From: Dermacentor variabilis | Lineage: Eukaryota; Arthropoda; Arachnida; Ixodida; Ixodidae | Length of the DNA stretch: 64,000 bases | Reading direction: 5' to 3' | Assembly: GCF_050947875.1 (NCBI RefSeq) | Contig: NC_134572.1 | Span: forward strand, 159,237,105-159,301,104 | Shown here: in pieces, positions 9,907 to 19,856 of the stretch | How positions within the stretch are numbered: position 1 is the first letter of the stretch | Layout of the letters: each line of letters starts with the position of its first letter | Program-made: the position numbers and the translations under genes | Notes under the pieces: generated by a model | What the model saw: the letters and a program-made list of their open reading frames with translations, nothing else | What the model was told of the DNA's origin: nothing | Databases searched by the model: none

Positions 9907-10899
9907 CTGGGGCGCTATAACGTAAAACTATTCCAAATTTTCTATTCCATTTCTGCAATCAGCCCACTGCGATTGGTCAGAAAATTGTTTGGACCACCTC
10001 CACTTCACCTGTCTGTCAAGCGACGCCACGAAAACCGCCATAGCTCCCATCTGATATGACGTGTGTGCACTGAATGTGCATAATTTGACCGACCAAAACA
10101 AAAATAGTTATTTCTGATTTGACGCCTTTTCACCGTTAGCCCTCGGCCATTGTTCAAAAGTTTGCGGGCTGCATCCACTTCACCTGCCTCTCACGCGACG
10201 TCACAAAACCGCTAAAAGTTACCGCGTCAAAGTGACGTGTACGCATTTAAGATGCATTAATATGCCGAACAAACGTGAATTTTCTTCTGAATAGCCACAG
10301 GCTACCCTGTTCCGAAAGGAATAAAAGATGGCTGCCACCGATCGCTCCGGCACTGGCTACTCGCCCCTGCATTAGAACACGGGTTTATTTGCGTGTCATA
10401 AAGCTTTTTGCGTGGGCGTGTAACGTTTTCGAGAAATTTTGGCACGCTTGCGACCTCGTTCTGCGAACTCTTCTTTGCTGAGGTTCCGTTTTAGCGTCAT
10501 TCGTAAGCTTCCGTTGCATGCCGCTGCGATTGTCGACGAGCCACTGTAAGCTAAGTAAGAGAAAGCGGACCAATCGCAGATACCGGCACCACCCTCTTCA
10601 TACGTTTATCAATATTCACTGCATGCAGTGGTTCGGCCCCATCGAATCCCTCTCCACTTGAGCATGCTCCTCGCCTTTTGCGAGCCAATTAGATAAGACA
10701 AGCCGCTCAGTGCAGGCAATATTATTCGTTTTTCAAGCAAACAAAAGTGACCTCCTTTGAACGAGCGCAGCATTTGATTGGTTTGTTGAGACAACCCTGC
10801 GGGTGACCGCCAGATGCTTGCGTCGGCGGTTACGCAAACTTGACGTCAGGAGATTGGAATAAAAACATATTGGAATAGTTTTGCGTTATGCGGCCCCTG
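9907..10899. mobile_element. Non-autonomous inverted-repeat element, 993 bp
   Basis: The left end (ctggggcgctataacg then taaaactattccaa) is matched in reverse at the right end (ttggaatagttttg then cgttatgcggcccctg). The two arms pair over about 31 bp with a few differences. Inside, two related segments begin with ccacttcacctg at 10000 and 10175, so the left half carries a 175-bp imperfect direct repeat. No transposase frame is present, so it would depend on a partner element. A clean target-site duplication was not found, so the superfamily is unassigned. Confidence 0.75.
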
Positions 10900-12852
10900 C
10901 ATAACTTTTTTTTTTCTCAGTCATTTGTTCCCGAAAAGTCTTGTTCATTTTAGTTATAACTGAACTTATATTTCCTATTCCCACCCGAATTTTGGCGAAT
11001 CCCCCACAACAGGTTTACGCCAAAAGTGAAGGAAAAAGAGGCGATACGTGTTTTCTTTTTAATTGCCCACATGTAGTCACCTGCTACAAATTTATTAATT
11101 ATTCCATTTCTTCCTATCAGTGCGTCCAGACCCTCCGATTACTGGCCCATTCCCCGCTGTGGGTACGTGCCATATCTTGAAAGCTCATCATCAACGGACG
11201 ACTAGTCCAAGGTCGCGACCTGGGGTTGGCCCGCCATGCTTCAATGTGCGGCAGCTCCTTCCCACCTCCTTCAATCATCAGTGCAAATTGCCGCTGCCAT
11301 GGCAACGTCAAAAGATTCATTAATGTGTTGCTTATCGCAATGAAACAAGCTCGCTCTATGTTCGCAAGGCACTTCGCCATGCGTTCGCAAGGCTTAAATT
11401 CCAAACCGCGAGCGACTTTCGAACAAGTTCGTCTTTTTCGCGCGATCAACACAAAGCTTAAATGATTAAAAACCGCGGGTTCAGAGCAGACGTTGTAACC
11501 TACGTGAACCGAAGCTTTAGTGAAACCATTATCTTTATAAATCCTGTGCAACTAAATGCGATGGGTATACAAGCGTGTTTGTTTTCATGCTATGCAACGC
11601 ATAACCTCATGCAATGCTTTTTTCTATGCACCTCACCGGTCGCAACTTGAATGTCATTCACTATTTACGCTTACGCTGTACACCGTTGGAAAGAAGATGC
11701 GGCGAAACGCAAGCACGAGTCCACGCGGATGCAAATCGACGCAGCGTTGCCATAGGGACGAAGGCAATGTTTGATGCTTGTCAAGGCGACAATGGTGTTA
11801 AGATACACATGCACACAGTAAGGTACACGTACGCATTCATCGCGACTGGGCCGAAAACGTCAGAGCCCCATTGTAAGGAAAATTTCGGAAAACTCGGAGA
11901 AGCTGGCAACTTTAACACAGTTTATGTTGTATGGTCTTTGAGCGTTAGAGATACGTATAGGAGCCGACATCATGTGTAAATGTTTTATGTCGTAATTTAT
12001 TGTGTTTATTAGCTTCCAGTGCACCTAAATGCTCAAGAATGTGGCAGGCCAAATGTAAGACATTCAAGAAAATCAAATGAGCTGCTGAATATCATGAAGT
12101 CTTTTAGTGGGATCTGGAAAAAGATCTCTTATTGCAAAAAAAAAAAAAGAAGAGCCATAATATGCGTAATAGCAAATGTTCCTTATCACTGGAAACCACC
12201 ACACTGGGAACCTTCTTGCGGGCTACAACATATCTACTGTATATGCCCTTTAAAATCCAACACTTTTGCGAGCATGGTACTCTTGCCTGCAATACCAGCA
12301 GAGTACATTTGGACATATTGCCAGTTTAACGCTCCATACACCATCTTACAACACCTGAAATTCAGAGTTCTGGAACGTCCGTCATTCAACAACTAAATAT
12401 GGTGAACAAATGATTAGAAACGTTTCACCTCGACTTCTAGACTCTCACAATGCATCCGGTATGAAGCTTCACAAAACATTTCCCAGTCTTTCTACGATCT
12501 CTAATTTAATTTTCATTGTATGCCATAAGTGTGTTGCTATAACTTCTACACGCGCTATCCTGTCGGCGTAAGCGATGTTTTTGTCATTTCCAATATCTTT
12601 TTGTAATATTGTGTTGCTATTATATACTTATTTGTTTCTATATCACGTGACTCCTGCCGCTGCCATTTTGGTGGCTAAGGGCACCTCAAGCTGCGTTCAT
12701 GCAGCTCTTGCCTATGCCTCCTCCATTTGTAATGAATGGAAACAAATATAAGAAATAAAGGTAGAAAGATATTCGTGTTTTAGAGATCCCACTGTGGAAC
12801 CGACATTAAGTACAAATTTTATTCTATGATTTAATGTCGTTTTAAGCTTTAA
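10900..12852. other. Unassigned non-coding stretch
   Basis: AT-rich DNA. A 144-codon minus frame (11551-11117) and a 121-codon plus frame (11614-11979) show no recognisable domain. A poly-A tract lies at 12137 and A-rich ends occur near 12740-12770. No confident element boundary was seen. Confidence 0.45.
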
Positions 12853-12894
12853 GCACGGTTTCAACCCGCACTACATTGCGGGTTGAATCCGTGC
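12853..12894. repeat. 18-bp stem hairpin
   Basis: gcacggtttcaacccgca at 12853-12870 pairs with 12877-12894 over 18 bp with one mismatch, around a six-base loop (ctacat). The stem stops abruptly at both ends, which fits a small foldback repeat or a recombination scar. Confidence 0.8.
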
Positions 12895-14043
12895 GTTAGT
12901 AGCCACCCGTATAGTGGACGAACATCGGATAAGTGACGTGATATTGCGCGGACTTGCATATTCGTAGTAGGTGTTCACGTTCGGCATATGACATCATTTA
13001 CCACAGATCTTCGCGCAAAACTCTTTAACTGAGATGTGAATCGATTCTCCGTCGTTTCATATGTATTCACACGAAATTCATGGACTGTCGGGGCATATAG
13101 TCGTTTCTAAAGCTCAACTCCCGCGCAATTCGTGCAGAATGCAACGTCAGGCTTTGCGATGGAGGATAGGAGGACTCCAGAGTGTCTTCCCGAGCCAGTG
13201 AACAGAGTTTGTCAGGTTTGGGCTAACTCAGCCGACATGTAGGCCTTAAACGTGATCTCGCTTGAATGTTCTATCTCACGCTCGTTGATCGACACACACT
13301 TGATAATCTCACGCTCAGTAATCACACTGACTGATCAGGAGCGGGCGAACGAAGAAAATCAGTCCCCTTGCTGAAATATAGGCTCCATGTTGAGGCAATC
13401 CTCGAAAGTAATTTCTGGTACATCGGGGCGACATTGTGTTCAGCATGTGTTCCGTTACCATCTAGCGTTTCTTTTTTACCAATTATTTTCCATTACCCAA
13501 GAAGCGATCCCCTGTTCACCCATTAACTGATTTTGGATTCCTGCTGGAACAATCGAACACGTCTTGTGCTTTCTGCCGTGTTACGATGTCGAGCTCGACC
13601 TTGTTCGCAGTGTGTTAAACCGACTGGATCATTAGAGCATTTTTAGGTACTAAGACCTTAGAATTTTAGAATTGCGGTTGTTTGGACTTCTTGGAGTGGC
13701 ATCGTGACAAATCGTAGCCCAGAAGAAACACGCAGATGGACAGAAAAAGCAAAAAAAGAGAAGACTTCATTCGTTGCAGGCTCACCGAGCAACACAGGCA
13801 TTGCTACGCTTTCTCCCGTCGATTGTCCAGACTTTACGAATCTAGGGACGAGCCCTAGCTCCCTCTCGCGTTTGTGTACACTGGCGGTGCTTCTTCCCTA
13901 GATCCTTCCACTTTCTGTCTTTTTACCTTGTCGAAGCGGATCCTCACAGTTGAACAATCACTATTTTGCCAGCACAAACCCTAACGCTCAACCGAAGAGT
14001 CGAGAAAGAGAAAAAAGAAGTTCCTATGGCGCTCTCGAACTGG
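12895..14043. other. Unassigned non-coding stretch
   Basis: Nothing supported. There are short frames only, and no inverted-repeat ends, SINE boxes or microsatellites were recognised. Confidence 0.5.
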
Positions 14044-14127
14044 TCGTTATCTCGTTCAGAGGAATCGTCTCTCATGCACGGCTATATATGATGGAACGCA
14101 TGCGTCGACACAAAAGACCGCGTCGCC
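14044..14127 (+). repeat. 84-bp repeat, parent copy
   Basis: This 84-bp block (from cgttatctcgttcagagg to aagaccgcgtcgcc) recurs at 15689-15772 with only a handful of substitutions. Here it directly precedes the 294-bp tandem duplication. In the second location it interrupts a SINE, so this copy or its neighbourhood is the likelier source. It contains a tatatatgat motif of unknown meaning. Confidence 0.75.
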
Positions 14128-14711
14128 TCCTTTGTGTGTATATACATGCATACGACGCCAAATAACGTGCCTCGGGGGCCCCGCGGGAGGGACAGCGCGT
14201 GACACCTCCGCGAACGTTGCACGGGGCTGAGGAAGGCGTCGAGATCGGGGCCCCGACGCCACCGTCGCCGGAGCCCGGAGTCCCTCCCGGCATGCGGTTG
14301 AGCCACACTCGGGAAAATCCACGCGACCACGTGGAGACGCAGTTACACAAGCGCGGCGAGGGGCTACCGGCGGCGGCGCACGTTCGGCGGGGAGGACTCT
14401 AGTCGGCGGCGTCAACTCGCCTCCTTTGTGTGTATATACATGCATACGACGCCAAATAACGTGCCTCGGGGGCCCCGCGGGAGGGACAGCGCGTGACACC
14501 TCCGCGAACGTTGCACGGGGCCGAGGAAGGCGTCGAGATCGAGGCCCCGATGCCACCGTCGTCGGAGCCCGGAGTCCCTTCCGGCATGCGGTTGAGCCAC
14601 AACTCGGGAAGATCCACGCGACCACGGGGAGACGAGTTACACAAGCGCGGCGAGGGGCTACCGGCGGCGGCGCACGTTCGGCGGGGAGGACTCTAGTCGG
14701 CGGCGTCAACC
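14124..14711. repeat. 294-bp tandem duplication, two copies
   Basis: The sequence starting cgcctcctttgtgtgtatat at 14124 repeats at 14418, and the end word cggcgtcaac recurs at 14407 and 14701, giving an exact 294-bp period. The copies differ by several substitutions plus one inserted base and one deleted base about 45 bp apart, so the total length and frame are unchanged (294 = 3 x 98). A minus-strand frame of 287 codons (14919-14056) runs through both copies. The repeat is strongly GC-rich. I do not recognise the protein. It could be a real repeat-bearing exon or a chance frame. Confidence 0.8.
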
Positions 14712-15600
14712 CGCATCGCGGAGGCTGTTCACGCCGGTGCAACGCGTGGTAAAACTCGGAGGGCCCCGCGTACATCGCGCTCATCACGCTCGTTGCAGGC
14801 GAGAGGGGGAGGAGGGGAGGGAGGGCGAATCCGTCATCATTACGGTGGCCGAACACAAAGACGGACAAGAGATGCCGGCCTGTCCCCTCCGCATCGCCCC
14901 GAGATGATGCGTCCGGCATGCTGCCTCTATCTGCGCATCGGTCGAGGCGGCCCCAGGGGGAGGAGAGGATGCGTGCGAGAAGCGAGAGCGCGACTATCGC
15001 GCGGAAGCGCCTTTCTTGCCTGTACGCACACCCTGCAGCGCGTCTCGCAAGTCCAGACGCGGCCGGCCGAGCCGGTCACAGTCGCCAGGGTTTCTTTCTT
15101 CTTTAGTCGCGCATTCGCCGTGTTCTCTTTGCCGAAAAACGCAGTCGCTACGGAAAACGCGGAAGAGGCTGTGAACGCCCAGCCATTGCTATGGGACAAG
15201 CGACGGAGTTGCACATTGTGCGTGGGTGTGCCTTAGGTCGGCGATGAGGGATCCATCGCGTGCGGTTGCGACCCGTCCCACGATTATAAAACTGGTACAG
15301 CGAAACATAGAAAGGAAGAAACAAGGCGAGCCGGCGGCCAGATATGTACCAATTTACCAATTTGTACGCTGCACCACTTTTAGAATGCAATACGAGCTCG
15401 CCCAATGCTCAACCCTAGTGAATCGACCCACGAGGAGCTTTTTTGCTTCGTATCCCGATGACAGCGTACGCGTGCGCGTCTCTATCCACGCGTTGCAAGT
15501 CATGTAAGAACTTACGAAAGAGGTGACACCGTCGGTGTTTCGGGTGCTTGTGACCTTTCGTACTGCGGATATATATATATAGTGTGTATGTGTGTGAACG
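14712..15600. other. GC-rich then mixed stretch, no gene called
   Basis: The GC-rich tail of the duplicated region reaches about 15080. Several overlapping frames are open without a recognisable product. A tatatatatata tract is present at 15569. A candidate CpG-type regulatory zone cannot be excluded. Confidence 0.4.
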
Positions 15601-15942
15601 AGAAGAAAGGAAACCGAGAGGTCCGATTTATTAGTCACATCATAAGAAGCCAAGAAAGACACCAAGGACAGACAGTATAGGGAAATCTCGTTATCTCGTT
15701 CAGAGGAATCGTCTCTCATCCACAGTTATATATGATGGGACGCATGCGTCGACACAAAAGACCGCGTCGCCCCATTCGCGTCGTCGCCTTGTAGTTATTA
15801 ATTGAATTAAAGAAATGATAAGTTAATGGAAATGACAGTAGACGAAAAAAAAAAAAGAAGACCACTGAACGTAGGTGGGGCACGAACCCACGTCTTTGCA
15901 TTATGCGTGCGATGCTCTTACCAACTGAGTTAGCGCAGCGCC
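15601..15942 (-). repeat. tRNA-derived SINE (second family), interrupted
   Basis: Read on the minus strand, 15942-15868 is a tRNA-like head with box A ctaactcagttggta and box B gtgggttcgtgcccc. It is followed by a T-rich stretch, an AT-rich body and the terminal motif ggcttcttatgatgtgac near 15640. The body is broken at 15689-15772 by a copy of the 84-bp block from 14.0 kb. The head lacks a standard tRNA acceptor stem and is fused to the body, so it is a SINE rather than a tRNA gene. Confidence 0.75.
15689..15772 (+). repeat. 84-bp repeat, copy inserted in SINE
   Basis: Nearly identical to 14044-14127. The SINE sequence resumes on both sides (gggaaat before; cttgtagttattaatt after a short gc-rich linker). 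The insertion has no poly-A tail or inverted repeats of its own, so it looks like templated filler DNA or gene conversion rather than a transposon. Confidence 0.65.
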
Positions 15943-16215
15943 GTTTTCTCATCCACTTTCGGGGGAATTTTTGTTTACCTACTAGAACTAAACCTGGGAA
16001 CGTTAGCCATCGCCACCACTCACAAGCCCCGGCGGCGGATGTGGAACCTCCTTTCTGCCGCAGGCGTCACGTGTACGAGAACGTTCTAAAGGCAACTGGT
16101 CAATAAACCTACACATGCTACCTGAAGGCAGCAATGCTGCCGGATTCGAGAACCTTGCTATGAAGCGGCCCTTAGTGTCTTTGTTTGTTGACTTCTTATG
16201 ATATGACTTATGACT
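15943..16215 (+). repeat. SINE 3'-tail-like segment in opposite orientation
   Basis: The plus strand carries words that usually lie in the tail of the same SINE family: aaacctgggaacgttagcc, ggcggatgtggaacctcctt, gcaggcgtcacgtgtacg and finally cttcttatgatatgac at 16191. Together with the minus-strand copy it makes a head-to-head arrangement. Assignment is from motif similarity within the window (the 15640 tail) and memory of the family. Confidence 0.5.
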
Positions 16216-16880
16216 ATATATATGAACCTACGTTCATTACTTGGCGCTCTCTCGTTTAATGAAGACCTTGAAAACCGAATCGTTTACCTCGGTTGGAAGT
16301 CTCACCCCGCACTAATTGATTGTGCTTTCGGTAAGGATGGTGCAACGTGCGGCGGCTATGAGCGTCGGCGTGTCATTAGCGCTATCAATCGTCTTAACTT
16401 GGAATCATATACTTATTGTACTGACATACGGTACATCGTAAACCTTTCGACTTGCGTTACTCTGACGCCATTTTGTCAAACGGAAACGGAGCCAAACCAT
16501 AATACACTTCTCGCTCAAGCTTAAAGATGAAGCCAGAGAGTCAGAAAGTCATTTGAGCGCTTCAGCGGTTCCTCAAGTCGACTGGACTGGATGACCATTT
16601 GCGAAGCCATGCGGAAAATTTCAGTTTCTCTGCGCCTCCAGCGTGCATACATTTCCTCCTCCTTTGGTCCTCTCCCAGTGTAGAGTAGCCGACAAGGAGT
16701 CCCTCATAGTTAAACCTTGCTGTTTTTATTTTGTGCGTCTCTTTCGCAAATGGAGAAAGGCCTATCCCCCCGCGCAGGCTGCTACGAAACTGTCCGCCGC
16801 TCCCTTACGGACTATGTTCAGGTAACCCGTTCGTACATATTAGTGATTGTACGCGTTATTTCGGCCACAGTGGTCTGGTC
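16216..16880. other. Unassigned non-coding stretch
   Basis: Short frames only (104 codons at 16210, unrecognised). It leads into the GC-rich block upstream of the Gli-like exon. Confidence 0.45.
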
Positions 16881-17710
16881 TGTACGAGGTCACCGCAAGA
16901 ACGCGGACGCCGAGTGCGTCCAACAGCTGGTCGGACGTCCGATGGCTCTCCGCGACGCGCTCGTGCCGGCTCGCCGAGCAGAGTAGATACACTCCGCGCG
17001 GCCGCAGAAGCATCGAGCGCTCGCACTCGAGTCGCGAATGCGCATCTCGAAGGCGAGCGAGCTGCAAGCGCACCGTGCCCCTGCCCCCCCCCCCCCCCCT
17101 GCTGCAGCCGGTCTCGCGAGAGGAGGGAAAGGGGGGCCGCCCGCGGATCCTCGGTCGTGCCCGCGCCGGATTGCGCGGCGTTCAATTACAGCAGCGCAGC
17201 GGGCCCGCTCGCGCATCAACCGGCGGCGGCGAAGGGGGGGGGGGGGGGGCGATGGGGCAAACGCAGTGGAAACAGGCCGGCCGGCTGCGCTCAGCGCGCC
17301 TATGTTCACAGTGCACGAGCGCGCGCGAGCGCACCAGCGGCCATCCATCGTGCGGCTGACGGCCGAGGGCTCTGCGAGCGCTGCCCCTCCTGCTCGGCTC
17401 TCCTCCACCCCACGGGGCCGATCCGCGCGCGCGCTCTTCTCGAAAACCCCGTGAAAACTTAATTACACCGCCGCGCCAGGCCACTCACCGCGATGGCCGC
17501 CTCGTCGGTCCTCGGGAGCGGCCGCGCCGATCGGCTTCTTTCTTTTTTTTCTCTCAATTTGTTCGAGAGCGCCAAGCTCGCGGGCAGCTGCGCCCAACAA
17601 CGTGCGACTTCGCGGACCTCTAGGTGCGGTTCCGCGGCCCTACAGCTCCTCCGGAGGCTGTCCCCGAAGAGTTCGCTCGTTGAGGCCGAAGGCGTCTCTC
17701 GCGCTGAAAT
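16881..17710. promoter_or_regulatory. CpG-rich block, possible promoter region
   Basis: This block is dense in CpG and GC and includes a C-run at 17085 and a G-run at 17235. Many overlapping frames are open on all strands, up to 243 codons, which is typical of high GC and few stop codons. It lies 2-3 kb before the Gli-like exon, so it could be its 5' region or first non-coding exon. No TATA box or initiator stands out. On the minus strand a donor-like gcg|gtgagt occurs near 17493. The coding potential is not convincing. Confidence 0.35.
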
Positions 17711-18248
17711 GTAGATGACACGTCACAGTCGGCGTACGCGGCGCCGGTGGACGGGTACCTCTTGTAGATCTTGCACGTGGCGCAACTGTGACGCCTCCAC
17801 TTCCCCTCCCCTTTTCGGTAAGGTCGGGGAGGCACCACTGAAAGGTCGGCCGTCGCTATTCTGACGCGCTGGGGGTGCGAATAGGGAGAAACAAATCTTG
17901 TCGGGAATGTTTGTTTGTGGGTCGCAGAGCCCAATCGAATTGTACGTCTCCAGACGGAGATCCCCAGTGGCCTAGTCAGAGGGGACGCGACAGAGGTCCA
18001 CAGGTCTCGGCATTTGAGAAAGCCACTGGACGTGCTGCGGTAAGAGGATGACCACTTTCTGTATGATCCCCACCACTGACCCTCACCCCTGCTTAGGCCA
18101 CTGAACCGTCCTTTTCATTAAAGTTCATCCCCTCTTTCTCTATTGTGCAGACTGTGGCGCGACAGTACCGTGTTCTGTGGGTCCCTGGATACGTTGTACA
18201 CTCACATCGGTGCACGTTTCCTTGCTACGGTGCAGGCAGGAACACAAT
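17711..18248. other. Unassigned spacer
   Basis: Mixed composition with no supported gene. A cattaaagttcatcc phrase near 18115 resembles a poly-A-signal context but is unsupported. Confidence 0.45.
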
Positions 18249-18477
18249 GGTAAAATTTAAAATAAATTCTGGTGTTTTACTTGCCAATACTACGACCTCA
18301 TCGGGAAGCACGCCATAGCGGGGGTGCTCAGGAATAATTTCGACCATCTGGGCTTCTTTAGCGTACACCAAAATCTTAGTACACGAGCACTTTACCCCCA
18401 TCGAAATACGGTCGGCAATAGAACACGTGACCATGTGCTCAGTAGCGCAATGTTATTGCCACTACGCAACCGCGGAG
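18249..18477 (-). repeat. tRNA-derived SINE, near full-length
   Basis: Reading from 18477 down, a degenerate tRNA-like head (ccgcggttgcgtag then ctgagcacatggtcacgtgttc) is followed by the gaccgtatttcgatgggggt body motif and the ttctttagcgtacacc and aattatt segments (seen here reversed), then the 3' end caagtaaaacaccagaattt. It is in the first family, as at 45685, and lies just upstream of the Gli-like locus. Confidence 0.75.
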
Positions 18478-18888
18478 GGTAACACGGTGCTCTGAGCTGC
18501 TTCTGACAACACTCATAGTGCTTAACTAACCTATGGTCACGACGTGTTCCCTCCAGTACGCTGCGAAGCACGCTGCAAAGTCTACTCCGCTACACATCTA
18601 ACCACTGTTCATTTTCTTCGCTCTAGCTAGAACGCTAATCCTGCGACACTGCGTAATGCTGGTCGGTTGGCGTTTGGACTCGGGAAGCTAACTTACGCTT
18701 TGCGCACAAAGACGTTAACGCTTCGTCATTCTTACGACTGAATGACGCCACCGATGAAGCGAAGCATGCTGTCCACGCTGCGGTCACATTCCCTGCCACC
18801 GGGACACCACGGCGCTTCTTGCAAGAGCACAAGGAATGCATATCGCAGCTCCGCTGCTGTCTTCCCGGCAGCTCGCCGGTGAGGGAGG
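18478..18888. other. Unassigned spacer upstream of candidate exon
   Basis: No gene was seen. It is a possible 5' flank of the Gli-like gene. No TATA motif was recognised. Confidence 0.4.
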
Positions 18889-18952
18889 GTGCCCATTTCT
18901 CGCGAGTGGCGGCGTCAAAGTGCCATGACTCGACCAGCTCAGCCTGCCGCAG
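18889..18952 (+). CDS. Candidate upstream exon of Gli-like gene (weak)
   Basis: Two in-frame ATGs (18889 and 18925) lead to CCGCAG|GTAAGT, a perfect splice donor with the last exon base at 18952. From either ATG the exon ends one base into a codon. The likely acceptor before 19667 leaves two bases to complete it, so splicing would keep the frame into the Gli-like exon. The encoded 9-21 residues (Arg/Ala/Pro-rich) have no domain. The evidence is only the donor, the phase and the location. The stretch between is GC-rich and open, so chance agreement is possible. It could instead be 5' UTR. Confidence 0.3.
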
Positions 18953-19666
18953 GTAAGTGTGTTGCTACGTTGGACCCCAACATGGCCGTCGAAGATAGAG
19001 TCATACAGGCGACGAGGGAAAGGAGCAGCCGTGCGCCCCCTCCTCGCCCTCCGGCGAAAGACATGAGGAGGAGGCCGCCCCCCGACCCCCCCGCAAGAAC
19101 CGAGCAGCCTCCAAGCAAAGCACGCCGGCCGAGCAGGAAAAGCATCGGTGAGGAGGCGGGCCATCGCGCGAGAGCGGCGGCGCGGAGAGGAGGAACCGCC
19201 CCGCGCTCGGCGAGAGCGAGCGAGCGGCGCATACTCTCGTTCCCGTGGCGTGTCATCGCGGGCCGAAACGCCTTGGCGTCTTCATTTGCTCCTGCCTGTC
19301 GCCCGGTGCACGTGCGTTTTCTGCGCCGATCTCTGCCGTGTGCGCGCGGAATCGTCGCGAATACGCTTTCGCGGGGTTACGCGCGCCGTACCCGCCAACT
19401 CCACGCGCTAGCTTCAGGATACTCGCCAACGCGCCCGACAAGGATTACGGCATCGATGGAAGACGCCGGACCGGGCCTGCCGGACGGCTGCTGTCCGCCG
19501 GGGCCGCTGTTATGAGAGCGGGCCCGGCTTGCTTCTTCACCGGCGGCGCATCCCTGCTCCGACGCGCCCCGGCGTCCAACAACAGTGCTCGTAACAGCGT
19601 GTGCGCCGTGCTCGTTTCTTGTTGATCTCGGAGCCCTCTCTTTGACGGCGGTGTCGTGCGCGTGAG
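18953..19666 (+). other. GC-rich putative intron or 5' region
   Basis: CpG-rich DNA between the candidate donor at 18953 and the AG at 19665-19666. A pyrimidine run (ccctctcttt) sits at 19634-19643, suitable for a 3' splice site. Long frames here (208 codons at 18889) are Arg/Pro/Ala-rich and composition-driven. Confidence 0.4.
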
Positions 19667-19856
19667 GATGCATCAGCGGCAGCAGCTGGCGACCCATGTC
19701 TGACGTGCCGCGCCTGGCGGCCGCGGGCCTGCCGCTGCAGTTCCCCAGCGCGTTCGCGGCCGTGCACGCCGCCATCCCCGTGGACCAGCGGACGCACGAA
19801 GGACGCTATGTCTGGGAGCCGCGGCTGCACGCGTTTCCACATGGCCCGGCAGCTGG
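19667..19856 (+). CDS. ci: Gli/Cubitus interruptus family, early coding exon
   Basis: This is a partial gene. The frame with ATG at 19696 encodes 53 residues and ends at 19856 in CTGG|GTGAGT, a strong splice donor (phase 2). The peptide contains FPSAFAAVHAAIPVD then QRTHEGRYVWEP and H..FPHGP. This matches the conserved N-terminal block of Gli2/Gli3 and arthropod Ci (FH.P.PID.R.HEGRY.Y(E/D)P...HGP), which lies well before the repressor and zinc-finger domains. Family members are Hedgehog-pathway transcription factors that move between cilium or cytoplasm and nucleus. The upstream frame stays open back to a TGA at 19663, just before the AG at 19665-19666. Other AGs at 19676, 19682 and 19685 are possible acceptors, so the exact 5' edge is uncertain and 19696 could also be the start codon. 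Codons end almost entirely in G or C. No zinc-finger exon was seen in the window, so the rest of the gene probably lies beyond large introns. Confidence 0.75.

Noticed and set aside
15868..15942. A real tRNA gene on the minus strand
   Set aside because: It has box A and B but is fused to a SINE body, and the acceptor stem is not convincing.
16731..17462. 243-codon plus frame upstream of the Gli-like exon
   Set aside because: Composition-driven in a CpG-rich block with open frames on all strands.
18889..19515. 208-codon frame across the candidate intron
   Set aside because: Arg/Pro-rich and unrecognised. Splicing at 18953 gives a better explanation, though still weak.
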